Shown: positions 7,518 to 15,001 of the stretch, one piece after another | Layout of the letters: each line of letters starts with the position of its first letter | How positions within the stretch are numbered: position 1 is the first letter of the stretch | Origin: an uncultured bacterium | GTDB taxonomy: Bacteria > Bacteroidota > Bacteroidia > CAILMK01 | Length of the DNA stretch: 20,764 nucleotides | Assembly (NCBI GenBank): GCA_903835275.1 | Contig: CAILMK010000115.1 | Span: forward strand, 1-20,764 | Direction of reading: 5' to 3' | Program-made: the position numbers and the translations under genes | The notes under the pieces: generated by a model | Seen by the model: only the letters and a program-made list of their open reading frames with translations | The model's database searches: none | Told to the model about the DNA's origin: nothing

Positions 7518-8855
7518 ATGCTGCCGCGCTCATTAACCATATTATTCCTAAGCTTATCCCTTCTTTGCAGTAAATCTGCACTAAGCCAGGGGCTTATCAA
7601 CGGCAATTTACTGGTTTGTTCCAATAGCACCGGCGTTTATACTGTGCAGGGGCATCATGTGTATAATGTAAGCTGGGGCATCACAGGAGGCTTCATCAAT
7701 ACCGGTCAGGGTACTACTTCCATAAATGTGGGCTGGAATTATGTGAAAAACGGAAAACTGACTTTTAGTGCCATAGATTCCTCAACGTCCGCAACCCTGT
7801 ATGATACACTGAATGTAAGCATTGATACCACATGCGTGTGGCCCGGCGATGCGAACCATGATCATAAGGTTTCCTATACCGATCTACTGGCAATTGGCGA
7901 AGCCTATGGAAAAAGACATGCGCCATGCCTTGATACATCCACGGAATGGGTGGGGCAGCCGAGATGCGGATGGCATGATACGATTCCCCTTGGCATTGAA
8001 ATGAAAAATGTGGATTGTAATGGGGACGGTGTTGTTGATCTCAACGATACAGATGCAATCATAAGGAATTATTCAAAGACCGGAACGGATAAGATGGCAA
8101 GTTCATGGTTATGTCCGCCTCCGCAAACAGGAGATCCTGAACTGCGTATTTATTCAGGTGTGAGTACTGATACTATTTATCCCGGACACTTTCTTTATAC
8201 TTCCGTTTACTTCGGAACGCCTTTTTTGACAGTAAATGCAGCCTACGGCATTGCTTTCAGTTTTAATTATGATCCTGAAATTTTTGATGGAAATATGACT
8301 CAAGTAGATCTGAGCCAACAATGGATCACCGCGAGTTGCAAGGATTCCATTGTATTTTATAAAAACTTTCCTGACCTTGGAAGAATAGATTTTGCATTTT
8401 GCCGTACCGATCATAATTTCAATACAGGATCGGGTGAACTGGTGACTTTGAAAATGCATGTAAAGGACAAAGTTCCCATGTATAAAACAATCTCAAGGTT
8501 TACGCTCGGGGAATTCCAGTTTGTATCCATCGATGGCGGACTCAGCGGAGTGGTACGCACCAATGATTCCGCAGTAGTGGCAGGAAATGTAGGCATTGAA
8601 AACGCGGTCAATATTGACAATAATGTTTCCGTATATCCTGATCCCGCAACGGATCTGGTACAGGTAAATTGCACTTCAGGAATCCATACTATTGCATTGT
8701 ATAATGAACTTGGTTCTTGCCTCCTGCAGCAAAAATTTAGTGGAAACCCTACACAGGAAAGAGTAATACTTCCTGCATCTATTCACGGAATATTTATCCT
8801 CGAAATTTCCGACAGGCAGGGATATGTTTCACGCAAAAAAGTAATGGTACAATAA
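7518..8855 (+). CDS. T9SS-exported protein with PKD-like, dockerin-like and cohesin-like regions
   Basis: Secreted or cell-surface protein of 445 aa. Signal peptide 1-24 (ends ALSQ). Residues 28-103 resemble a PKD-like domain (LLVCSNSTGVYTV, VSWGITGG). Two calcium-loop motifs of dockerin type follow: DANHDHKVSYTD (111-122) and DCNGDGVVDLND (166-177); the first has His where Gly is usual. Residues about 208-356 resemble a cohesin-like beta sandwich (AYGIAFSFNYDPEIFDG, SGELVTLKMHVKD). Residues 370-445 are a T9SS type A sorting domain (VSVYPDPATD, then ILEISDRQGYVSRKKVMV), which directs export by PorU-type secretion and surface attachment. Ten cysteines after the signal peptide suggest disulfides. 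It is divergent from, and shares an operator-like site with, the TonB receptor. The function is unknown; binding or presentation of a ligand at the cell surface is inferred. Confidence 0.85.
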   Translation: MLPRSLTILFLSLSLLCSKSALSQGLINGNLLVCSNSTGVYTVQGHHVYNVSWGITGGFINTGQGTTSINVGWNYVKNGKLTFSAIDSSTSATLYDTLNVSIDTTCVWPGDANHDHKVSYTDLLAIGEAYGKRHAPCLDTSTEWVGQPRCGWHDTIPLGIEMKNVDCNGDGVVDLNDTDAIIRNYSKTGTDKMASSWLCPPPQTGDPELRIYSGVSTDTIYPGHFLYTSVYFGTPFLTVNAAYGIAFSFNYDPEIFDGNMTQVDLSQQWITASCKDSIVFYKNFPDLGRIDFAFCRTDHNFNTGSGELVTLKMHVKDKVPMYKTISRFTLGEFQFVSIDGGLSGVVRTNDSAVVAGNVGIENAVNIDNNVSVYPDPATDLVQVNCTSGIHTIALYNELGSCLLQQKFSGNPTQERVILPASIHGIFILEISDRQGYVSRKKVMVQ

Positions 8856-8903
8856 TTGCGATTATTGTTAACGCGATAGATTTTATTCCTTCGCCGATAA
8901 AAG

Positions 8904-9521
8904 ATGCTTAAGAAAATACTTCCCCGTTTTATTTTCAACCTGTATCAGAGATGGAGGCTTGCCAGTGCCTATAATTTGTGGAAAGTAAGTGGCGCGCATA
9001 TTCCTCCCCCGCACTCTGTAAAGCAATATCATATTCTGAAAACGGCGCGGCGATCAAACGCGAAAGTATTTGTAGAAACCGGAACGTACAAGGGTGATAT
9101 GGTCAATGCCGTGAAGGATGTTTTCAGGGAAGTTCATTCCATAGAACTGGATCATTTGCTATTTGCAAAAGCAGGAGAAAGGTTCATAAAAGATAAAAAT
9201 GTTTTTCTTTATCGCGGGGATAGTGCCGAGCTGCTTCCTGAAATTCTAAGCACTATCAATGAGCCCGTTCTTTTCTGGCTGGATGGGCATTATTCCGGTG
9301 GTATCACTGCAAAAGGTGATGTCATTACTCCGATAGTAAAGGAACTTTCCATACTATCCAAAAGAACCCAGAAAGATAGTATCCTGATAGACGATGCACG
9401 CCTTTTTAACGGCACAGATGATTATCCCGATATCAATGAAATGCTGCGGATAGTCCGCGAAGATTTCCCTGACGGAGAATTGAGAATCGGTGATGATATT
9501 ATTTCGATAATAAGGAAATAA
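8904..9521 (+). CDS. Class I SAM-dependent methyltransferase-like protein
   Basis: Predicted cytosolic protein of 205 aa with a Rossmann-type methyltransferase outline. Motif I is VFVETGTYKGDMVNAV (about 54-69), where the GTYKG loop would hold S-adenosylmethionine. The acidic end of strand 2 is VHSIELD. LFWLDGHYSGGITAKGDV (about 123-140) and SILIDDARLF resemble the Methyltransf_24-like group often found in glycan and envelope loci. No substrate can be assigned. The first 45 residues are basic and aromatic (LYQRWRLASAYNLWK), which may associate with membrane, but there is no signal peptide. It starts 48 bp after the T9SS gene with no clear promoter, so co-transcription is possible. Confidence 0.75.
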   Translation: MLKKILPRFIFNLYQRWRLASAYNLWKVSGAHIPPPHSVKQYHILKTARRSNAKVFVETGTYKGDMVNAVKDVFREVHSIELDHLLFAKAGERFIKDKNVFLYRGDSAELLPEILSTINEPVLFWLDGHYSGGITAKGDVITPIVKELSILSKRTQKDSILIDDARLFNGTDDYPDINEMLRIVREDFPDGELRIGDDIISIIRK

Positions 9522-9543
9522 ATTTCAGTCTACAGTCCACGAA

Positions 9544-9695
9544 ATAACCCCTCCCCCCGATAAATCGGGGACCTCCCCTAAAAATCCCGAATGGTCGGGA
9601 CTTTCAGCAGAGGGGAAATTAAAAAATCTTCGATTTTTATGTGCTCCTCGATAACTTATCATAATTGTCATCCTGAAAGGATATTTTTTCTCTAG
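9544..9695. repeat. Composite intergenic repeat, copy A (three hairpins plus a 20-bp core)
   Basis: Contains hairpins CCCCGAT/ATCGGGG (9555-9570), TCCCGA/TCGGGA (9585-9600) and AAAAATC/GATTTTT (9622-9638), the string ACCTCCCCTAAAAAT (9571-9585), and the core AATTGTCATCCTGAAAGGAT (9663-9682). The CCTCC start, the ACCTCCCCTAAAAAT string and the core recur in the same order at 14345-14445, with diverged material between them. Noncoding. It fills much of the gene-free 9522-9906 stretch. Confidence 0.75.
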
Positions 9696-9773
9696 TGGTA
9701 TTTGTAGGGTCATGACATGTGATGACCGATTCTTATTGCACACAGATTACACAGATAATATTTTACATTCGTC

Positions 9774-9899
9774 CTGTCATTCAGGAGGAAACTTGCCAGT
9801 GCTTCAGATGAACTTTGTGAAATATGCTGCGAAAAAAGGGATTGAATTCGCCGCGGCGAACCTGGCTCAATGGTTCGGATAAATATATCCGAACCATTG
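9774..9899. repeat. Second copy of the TGTCATTCAG unit, with two palindromes
   Basis: 9774-9802 matches 3832-3860 at 26 of 29 positions. The perfect palindrome TTCGCCGCGGCGAA lies at 9847-9860. A 14-bp perfect hairpin follows (9868-9881 with 9886-9899, loop AATA), ending 7 bp from the stop codon of the DUF4279-like gene. The hairpin could terminate that gene, but no T-run follows it on the minus strand. Confidence 0.65.
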
Positions 9900-9906
9900 T
9901 GGGACT

Positions 9907-10344
9907 TCAGTCAGTTCGATTACTACTATCCGCAAGAAGTATAATGTCAACATCAAGTTCAATATTTAATTCGCGAATTAGATTATTATACCTCGAATTA
10001 AGATGTACCCATGGCGTGCTTTCATCATTATCCACATAAATATATAAGCCGCAAGAAAATTCACAATAGTATTTCTTGCAAATTATTCTAAAGGCTTCAA
10101 TCTTGGATTCAATAACATCTAAAAGCGAATTCATTTGATCTTCAAATGAAGAATAATTATCACAACCTGGAGGATCCAAAATCCATCCATTTTTCTTTGC
10201 CAATGCATTAACTTTGGGATTTTTTCTTTCACCCTTAATATATACCTTTGATGGCTTTACGCCAAGCAATTCTGATATTTCATCATGTGAAATATCGTTA
10301 AAATCCCATATGCAAAAACTAAAACTAATTTCATTCTTTCCCAT
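9907..10344 (-). CDS. DUF4279-like protein
   Basis: Small soluble protein of 145 aa without signal peptide or membrane segment. The pattern resembles DUF4279 (recognised by eye): an N-terminal strand SFSFCIWDF, then ISELLGVKPSKVYIKGER, a conserved-looking GWILD, then a helix with repeated hydrophobics (FEDQMNSLLDVIESKIEAF) and a second beta part (FSCGLYIYVDND, ELNIELDVDIILLAD). The function of the family is not established. The gene is noticeably more AT-rich than aspS or kbl and favours ATA/TTA codons, hinting at recent acquisition. It follows the small membrane protein gene after 20 bp on the same strand, so the two probably form one transcript. An immunity-type or defensive role is speculation. 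Confidence 0.7.
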   Translation of the reverse strand: MGKNEISFSFCIWDFNDISHDEISELLGVKPSKVYIKGERKNPKVNALAKKNGWILDPPGCDNYSSFEDQMNSLLDVIESKIEAFRIICKKYYCEFSCGLYIYVDNDESTPWVHLNSRYNNLIRELNIELDVDIILLADSSNRTD

Positions 10345-10364
10345 ATATCAAATGCCATAAATTA

Positions 10365-10748
10365 TTAAATGCAATATAGATCATGAAGGTGCTTTACATA
10401 GAGTGTCCCAAGTATTAAAAAACAAGCAGATAAGAGAAGAAAGAGGGAGGTTAAAATGATTGAAAGGCGATGGCTTGAAAAAAACATTGGTTTATTCTTA
10501 ACTATGATTTTATATTTTCCGCTTCTATAGAAATACAAGTAATTAATTAATAATAATGCTAGAGATACTCCTAACAATATCCACATAGGTAATGAAATAC
10601 AGTAAAAGCGCGTTAATAAAGTACCCAAAGTAATATTTATAAAAAAAGATTCTGAGGCACTTAACGCTAATATAGTTGTCAAGTGTGGCTGATCTTCCTT
10701 GAGAATTTTAGAGTAGAGAAGATAATAGTAGTAGTAGATAACTTTCAT
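10365..10748 (-). CDS. Small multi-pass membrane protein, unknown function
   Basis: 127 aa. It begins with an unusual Tyr-rich segment (MKVIYYYYYLLYSKIL). Hydrophobic helices can be seen at about 23-48 (one or two segments), 52-72 (LPMWILLGVSLALLLINYLYF) and 95-118 (IILTSLFLLLSACFLILGTLY), with a basic loop KYKIIVKNKP between the last two, suggesting three or four membrane spans in the inner membrane. I do not recognise the family with certainty; similar Tyr-rich small membrane proteins are common as hypothetical proteins in Bacteroidota. Base composition is AT-rich like the DUF4279-like gene behind it. No strong promoter is apparent upstream. Confidence 0.65.
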   Translation of the reverse strand: MKVIYYYYYLLYSKILKEDQPHLTTILALSASESFFINITLGTLLTRFYCISLPMWILLGVSLALLLINYLYFYRSGKYKIIVKNKPMFFSSHRLSIILTSLFLLLSACFLILGTLYVKHLHDLYCI

Positions 10749-10860
10749 TAAATTTATACTTTCGGCTTATTTTTTAAAAGTAGCAAAAATTTTATAGCTT
10801 ATCTCCCCCCTTCGCTCGCGCGAGTCTTTAGCGAAGCGATGACTCGTGCGGAAAGGTAGA

Positions 10861-10880
10861 AGAAAGTCTTCAGACTTTCT
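10861..10880 (-). terminator. Hairpin downstream of aspS
   Basis: AGAAAGTCT (10861-10869) pairs perfectly with AGACTTTCT (10872-10880) around TC, 33 bp beyond the aspS stop on the minus strand. It is followed on that strand by a pyrimidine-rich stretch rather than a clean T-run. A second symmetry (CGAGTC with GACTCG, 10820-10846) lies just beyond. Probable terminator. Confidence 0.55.
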
Positions 10881-10912
10881 ATTGCAATCAACCACCACCT
10901 CACAACTCAAAC

Positions 10913-12658
10913 CTACAACCCCAATTCCTTCCTCTGGCTGTCCGCAATAGGAGCAGGGGCATCCAGCATCAGGTCACGGCCGGCATTGTTCTTAGGGAAT
11001 GCCATTACATCACGGATGGAATCGGTAGCTGAGAGTATAGCACAAAGCCTGTCCAGTCCGAAGGCGATACCACCATGCGGAGGTGCCCCGAATTTCAATG
11101 CTTCCAGTAAGAAACCGAATTTATCTTTTGCTTCTTCATCGGAGAGTCCGAGTGCGGAGAAAACCTTGGCCTGTATTTTCGGGTCGTGTATACGGATGGA
11201 ACCACCGCCACACTCGCTACCGTTGATGACGAAATCATACGCGTAGGCTTTTACATTACCCTGGTCGCTTTCCATTTTGTCAAGATCTTCCTCACGCGGA
11301 GAAGTGAACGGATGGTGCATAAAGCTCCAGAGTTTTTTATCTTCATTCCACTCGAACATCGGGAAATCAATCACCCACAATGCGGCGAATTTATTTTTAT
11401 CACGCAGACCTAATTCTTCTGCTATTTTCAGGCGAAGATCGCCAAGTGATTTCTGAATTTTATTAGTAGCTCCAGCACCTATGAGAAGAAGATCCCCCGC
11501 AACTGCGCCGCAATGTTCCAGCCATGTTTTAGTAGCTGCTTCATCAAAGAATTTATTTACGGAAGAAGTAATGGTGCCATCGGCAGCCCATTTCACCCAG
11601 ATGAGTCCGGATAAACCGCGATGCGCTTCTTTCACAAAATCAGTGAATGCATCCAGTTGTTTGCGTGTGTATGCAGCACAACCTGCGGCAACAATTCCGG
11701 CTACGTTTCCTTTACTGGCAAGTGCATCCTTGAAAGGAGCAAACTCTGCATTTTGCAAAAGAGAATCCAAATATTGTATTTCCATTCCGAAGCGGATGTC
11801 CGGCTTATCGCTGCCGTATTTACTCATCGCATCATCATAGGACATGGTAGGTATATCGCCGAGATCAATGCCGCGCACTTCCTTGAAAATATGTTTCGCC
11901 ATTCCTGTGAAGACATCAATCACATCCTGCTGGTCATTAAAGCTCATTTCACAATCTATCTGTGTAAATTCCGGTTGTCTGTCGGCACGCAGATCCTCAT
12001 CGCGGAAACAACGTACGATCTGGAAATACCTGTCGTATCCGCCGATCATCAATATCTGTTTGAATAATTGCGGCGATTGCGGCAGTGCATAAAATTCCCC
12101 GGGGTGCATACTGGAAGGCACTACGAAATCACGTGCGCCTTCCGGAGTGGATTTTATCAGGAAAGGAGTTTCTATTTCAAGGAATCCGGTAGTGTCGAGG
12201 TACCTTCTTGTTTCCTGCATGACGCGGTGGCGAAGCAGGATATTATTTCTGAGTGGTTTCCTCCGCAAGTCCAGGTAACGGTATTTCATGCGCAGTTCCT
12301 CGCCGCCATCGGTATTATCCTCAATGGTGAATGGAGGAATTTCAGAAGTATTCAGGATGGTCAGTTCAGAAACTATTATTTCAATATCTCCGGTAGGAAT
12401 TTCCTTATTCTTGTTGTAGCGTTCGGCAACCTTGCCTTTCACCTGGATCACATACTCACGGCCCAGTTCCTTGGCACGCTGGAAGAGCGCGGCATCATTC
12501 TCCGTATTGAAAACAAGCTGGGTGATACCGAACCTGTCGCGAAGGTCTATAAAGGTCATAGCCCCGAAATCACGGTTGTATTGCACCCATCCGGCAAGAG
12601 TGGTTTCCATTCCGGCATGTTCTATTCTGAGTTCCCCGCAGGTATGCGATCTGTACAT
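10913..12658 (-). CDS. aspS: Aspartyl-tRNA synthetase
   Basis: Class II aminoacyl-tRNA synthetase that charges tRNA-Asp in the cytosol; 581 aa, the bacterial size that includes the inserted GAD-type domain. Seen in order: an N-terminal OB-fold anticodon-binding domain (TLAGWVQYNRDFGAMTFIDLRDR); motif 1 region FLEIETPFLIKSTPEGARDF; QSPQLFKQ; motif 2 FRDEDLRADRQPEFTQIDCE; the inserted domain at about 280-410; and motif 3 GIAFGLDRL close to the C-terminus, followed by DVMAFPKNNAGRDLM. Many relatives have PKTQSG at that last place; PKNNAG here is a small variation. An in-frame TTG eight codons upstream (12682) falls inside the presumed promoter element at 12680-12687, so ATG 12658 (MYRSHTCGEL) is chosen. 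Single gene, divergent from kbl. Confidence 0.97.
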   Translation of the reverse strand: MYRSHTCGELRIEHAGMETTLAGWVQYNRDFGAMTFIDLRDRFGITQLVFNTENDAALFQRAKELGREYVIQVKGKVAERYNKNKEIPTGDIEIIVSELTILNTSEIPPFTIEDNTDGGEELRMKYRYLDLRRKPLRNNILLRHRVMQETRRYLDTTGFLEIETPFLIKSTPEGARDFVVPSSMHPGEFYALPQSPQLFKQILMIGGYDRYFQIVRCFRDEDLRADRQPEFTQIDCEMSFNDQQDVIDVFTGMAKHIFKEVRGIDLGDIPTMSYDDAMSKYGSDKPDIRFGMEIQYLDSLLQNAEFAPFKDALASKGNVAGIVAAGCAAYTRKQLDAFTDFVKEAHRGLSGLIWVKWAADGTITSSVNKFFDEAATKTWLEHCGAVAGDLLLIGAGATNKIQKSLGDLRLKIAEELGLRDKNKFAALWVIDFPMFEWNEDKKLWSFMHHPFTSPREEDLDKMESDQGNVKAYAYDFVINGSECGGGSIRIHDPKIQAKVFSALGLSDEEAKDKFGFLLEALKFGAPPHGGIAFGLDRLCAILSATDSIRDVMAFPKNNAGRDLMLDAPAPIADSQRKELGL

Positions 12659-12679
12659 AATGTTATTTTCTAAAAGTTG

Positions 12680-12687
12680 CAAAGTTA
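12680..12687 (-). promoter_or_regulatory. -7 promoter element of aspS
   Basis: TAACTTTG on the minus strand (12687-12680), 21 bp before the aspS ATG. The upstream TTTG-type element is not evident at the expected distance. It excludes the upstream TTG codon as a start. Confidence 0.55.
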
Positions 12688-12706
12688 AGGAAAGAGGCGC
12701 ATTTTG

Positions 12707-12944
12707 GCGAGGGGTATAAAACCCCCTCGCTTGAGAGTAGTTGTATTAAGTCCCATTGGGGCGGAGGTTTGGTAGGATAGATGATCTCCCAGAGTTCAAG
12801 TCCCGTAGGGACGAAGGTTCAAACCTAAGCCCCTACAGGGCTTAAAAAAAGAGACAACCATCATTTCTAGCAAACCTGCGCTCCTACGGAGCTAAACGAA
12901 AAAAGCAATGGTAGATCCTTAGCGAGGGGTTTTATACCCCTCGC
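12707..12944. repeat. MITE-like block with terminal inverted hairpins and internal inverted repeats
   Basis: The ends are inverted copies of a hairpin: GCGAGGGG/CCCCTCGC with loop TATAAAAC at 12707-12730, and the same stem with loop TTTTATA at 12922-12944. Inside are four degenerate units of the type AGTCCCGTAGGGACGAAGGTTTG: two forward (12749-12785, 12799-12819) and two reversed (12821-12844, 12860-12893). The arrangement is roughly mirror-symmetric. No ORF of note. It occupies most of the 383-bp gap between aspS and kbl and could be transcribed as a folded RNA or be a non-autonomous mobile element. Confidence 0.7.
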
Positions 12945-12996
12945 ATAAGTTGGAAAGGAGCAGAAAATCCCCTTTCTGACTAATTCCTAAATTCCT

Positions 12997-13004
12997 TAAC
13001 TTTG
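12997..13004 (+). promoter_or_regulatory. -7 promoter element of kbl
   Basis: TAACTTTG at 12997-13004, 37 bp before the kbl ATG. The partner element at the expected distance is poor (TTTC at 12973-12976). Confidence 0.5.
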
Positions 13005-13041
13005 TACCCTTACAACCTTATAACTTTACAACGATAACACC

Positions 13042-14244
13042 ATGTACGGAAAGATAAAAGACATACTTGCAGCAGAACTGGCTGACATCAAGGCACAAGG
13101 GCTTTACAAGAGCGAGCGCATCATCATGAGTGAGCAAGCGGCTGAAATAGAGATAGCAGGAGGCAAAAAAGTGCTGAATTTTTGCGCTAATAATTATCTC
13201 GGCTTATCCTCACACCCAAGGGTAAAGGCAGCAGCCAAGAAAGCTATTGATACTCATGGATATGGAATGAGCAGTGTGCGCTTTATCTGCGGTACCCAGG
13301 ATATCCACAAGGAACTGGAGCAAAAGATCGCTGACTTCCATAGCACGGAAGATACCATCCTGTATGCAGCCTGTTTTGATGCCAATGGCGGCGTATTCGA
13401 GCCTTTAATGGGTGAGAACGATGCCATCATTTCCGATGAGTTGAACCATGCGAGCATCATCGACGGGGTGCGCCTTTGCAAAGCACAACGTTTCCGCTAC
13501 AAGCACAATAATATGGAAGAACTGGAAGAGCGCCTGAAGGAAACCCAGGGCAACCGCTTCCGCATTATAGTTACCGATGGAGTATTTTCCATGGATGGTA
13601 CCATTGCACAACTGGATAAAATTTGCGACCTCGCTGATAAATATGATGCCCTCGTTATGGTGGATGAATGCCATGCTGCAGGATTCATGGGTAAGACGGG
13701 CCGTGGTTCCATAGAGCATTGCGGTGCTACCGGCAGGGTTGATATCATCACCGGTACACTGGGCAAGGCTCTTGGAGGCGCCATGGGCGGATATACCACC
13801 GGCAAAAAAGAGATCATTGAAATGCTTCGTCAGCGCTCACGTCCGTATTTGTTTTCCAATTCTTTGGCTCCATCCATAGTGGGTGCAAGTATTGAAGTAT
13901 TTAATTTATTAACTGAAACCACTGATCTCCGCGATAAGCTCGAGGAGAATGTAAAATATTTCCGCTCTAAAATGGCGGCACTCGGATTTGACATCAAACC
14001 GGGTACACATGCTATTTGTCCGCTGATGCTGTATGATGCACCAATGGCACAAAAATTCGCTGAAAGATTATTGGAAGAAGGCATCTATGTTATTGGATTC
14101 TTCTATCCTGTCGTTGCAAAAGGGCAGGCGCGTATTCGAGTACAAATTTCTGCAGGGCATAGCCGCGAACACCTTGATAAAGCCATTGCCGCTTTCACCA
14201 AAGTAGGAGAGGAGCTGGGTGTGCTGAAGAGTGCGACGGCGTAA
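13042..14244 (+). CDS. kbl: Glycine C-acetyltransferase (2-amino-3-ketobutyrate CoA ligase)
   Basis: PLP enzyme of the alpha-oxoamine synthase family that cleaves 2-amino-3-ketobutyrate with CoA to glycine and acetyl-CoA, the second step of threonine breakdown by threonine dehydrogenase; cytosolic. At 400 aa the length is right. Seen: [91 protein letters not shown] (Asp and His of the cofactor site); and the PLP lysine K242 in [18 protein letters not shown]. The related serine palmitoyltransferase, also present in Bacteroidota, and BioF were considered, but ICGTQD, DANGG and [14 protein letters not shown] point to KBL. No threonine dehydrogenase gene lies next to it. It is followed by a clear terminator. 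Confidence 0.93.
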   Translation: MYGKIKDILAAELADIKAQGLYKSERIIMSEQAAEIEIAGGKKVLNFCANNYLGLSSHPRVKAAAKKAIDTHGYGMSSVRFICGTQDIHKELEQKIADFHSTEDTILYAACFDANGGVFEPLMGENDAIISDELNHASIIDGVRLCKAQRFRYKHNNMEELEERLKETQGNRFRIIVTDGVFSMDGTIAQLDKICDLADKYDALVMVDECHAAGFMGKTGRGSIEHCGATGRVDIITGTLGKALGGAMGGYTTGKKEIIEMLRQRSRPYLFSNSLAPSIVGASIEVFNLLTETTDLRDKLEENVKYFRSKMAALGFDIKPGTHAICPLMLYDAPMAQKFAERLLEEGIYVIGFFYPVVAKGQARIRVQISAGHSREHLDKAIAAFTKVGEELGVLKSATA

Positions 14245-14295
14245 ACTATAACTATTGGCACAAGCGGACGCTTGCGCCAGCGAATAATAAAGTTG

Positions 14296-14325
14296 AAAAG
14301 CGATCCGCAAGGCTCGCTTTTTTTT
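14296..14325 (+). terminator. Rho-independent terminator after kbl
   Basis: AAAAGCGA (14296-14303) pairs with TCGCTTTT (14314-14321), with CC/GG pairing possible within the loop, and the T-run extends to 14325. It lies 52 bp after the stop codon. Confidence 0.85.
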
Positions 14326-14344
14326 GTGCCCTCTAACCCCCTAA

Positions 14345-14455
14345 AGAAACCCCTCCGCCCTTTGGGCACCTCCCCTAAAAATAGGGGAGGTGTTGCGCTC
14401 CGCGCGGTTAGTGATCACATATCGTAATTGTCATCCTGAAAGGATCTTGTTTTTA
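14345..14455. repeat. Composite intergenic repeat, copy B
   Basis: CCCCTCC start, GCCC/GGGC mini-hairpin (14357-14367), then a perfect 11-bp hairpin (14367-14377 with 14382-14392, loop AAAA), then the core AATTGTCATCCTGAAAGGAT at 14426-14445 and a T-rich end. It shares the order of elements with copy A at 9544-9695. No coding potential. Confidence 0.7.
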
Positions 14456-14524
14456 TTTTGTGATGATGTGGAAAAATGATCGGGCTTTAAATTATCACTA
14501 AAGATATTTCCTTAATTTAGCAGA

Positions 14525-15001
14525 ATGAAAAGAGCCATCATTTCATTCTGCCTCTTGATAATATGCATTGGCATATTCTACTCCTGCAAGAATCCTTGTG
14601 AGGGTAATGTGGCAAAGCATTATTTTGTTGAAATACACAAAGAGAAAAAACCGTCCATAAACAGATATTACACTAATGTTTATGGAGTTGGTAAAAACGC
14701 TGAAATATATCCTTTTTATAATGATAGTCTTGTAGAAACATACGAGGTTTACCTGAATCTTCATGCTAACGCCGTACAGTTTGCATTTGAAAATGCGACT
14801 TTAAAAGATACACTTACCATTACGTATTCTCATGATATGCATTTTGCAGGTGATGCGTGCGGTTACGTAGATAAAATGTCTAGAACAGGCGATGTATCCA
14901 ACACGATGAAAATTGTCAGTGCATGGATGTATCATCCATCATCGGGCGGCTGGCTCGGTTCAACAGCTGAAGACAGTTTAATTTGTATCCAGGTGCAATG
15001 A
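14525..15001 (+). CDS. Small lipoprotein, DUF6452-like
   Basis: 158 aa with a signal peptide and lipobox IFYSC (Cys21). The mature part is beta-rich. Two cysteines stand out: NPCEG just after the lipid anchor and GDACGYV near 120. The layout, with a Cys near the start, DSLVETYEVYLNLHANAVQFAFEN, DTLTITY and ACGYVDKM, recalls the Bacteroidota family DUF6452; this is recognition by eye. Its stop codon overlaps the start of the next gene (ATGA), which in Bacteroidota is often a DUF6048 outer-membrane protein, and that agrees with what follows here. No function is known to me. The ATG at 14525 follows the AT-rich end of the repeat region; no convincing promoter was identified. Confidence 0.7.
   Translation: MKRAIISFCLLIICIGIFYSCKNPCEGNVAKHYFVEIHKEKKPSINRYYTNVYGVGKNAEIYPFYNDSLVETYEVYLNLHANAVQFAFENATLKDTLTITYSHDMHFAGDACGYVDKMSRTGDVSNTMKIVSAWMYHPSSGGWLGSTAEDSLICIQVQ

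Noticed and set aside
9522..9906. A small gene in the spacer, such as the 72-aa minus-strand frame at 9525-9743
   Set aside because: The frame lies across hairpin repeats that recur at 14345-14455; the translation is not protein-like and there is no start signal.
11621..12673. Long plus-strand ORFs opposite aspS (148 and 201 aa)
   Set aside because: Antisense shadows of a fully conserved aspS; their translations show no family motif or start signals.
12707..12944. Insertion sequence
   Set aside because: There are inverted ends but no transposase frame; the block is too short to be autonomous, so it is listed as a MITE-like repeat instead.
13042..14244. Serine palmitoyltransferase or BioF instead of glycine C-acetyltransferase
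   Set aside because: The [28 protein letters not shown] and [14 protein letters not shown] motifs follow KBL closely along the full length.
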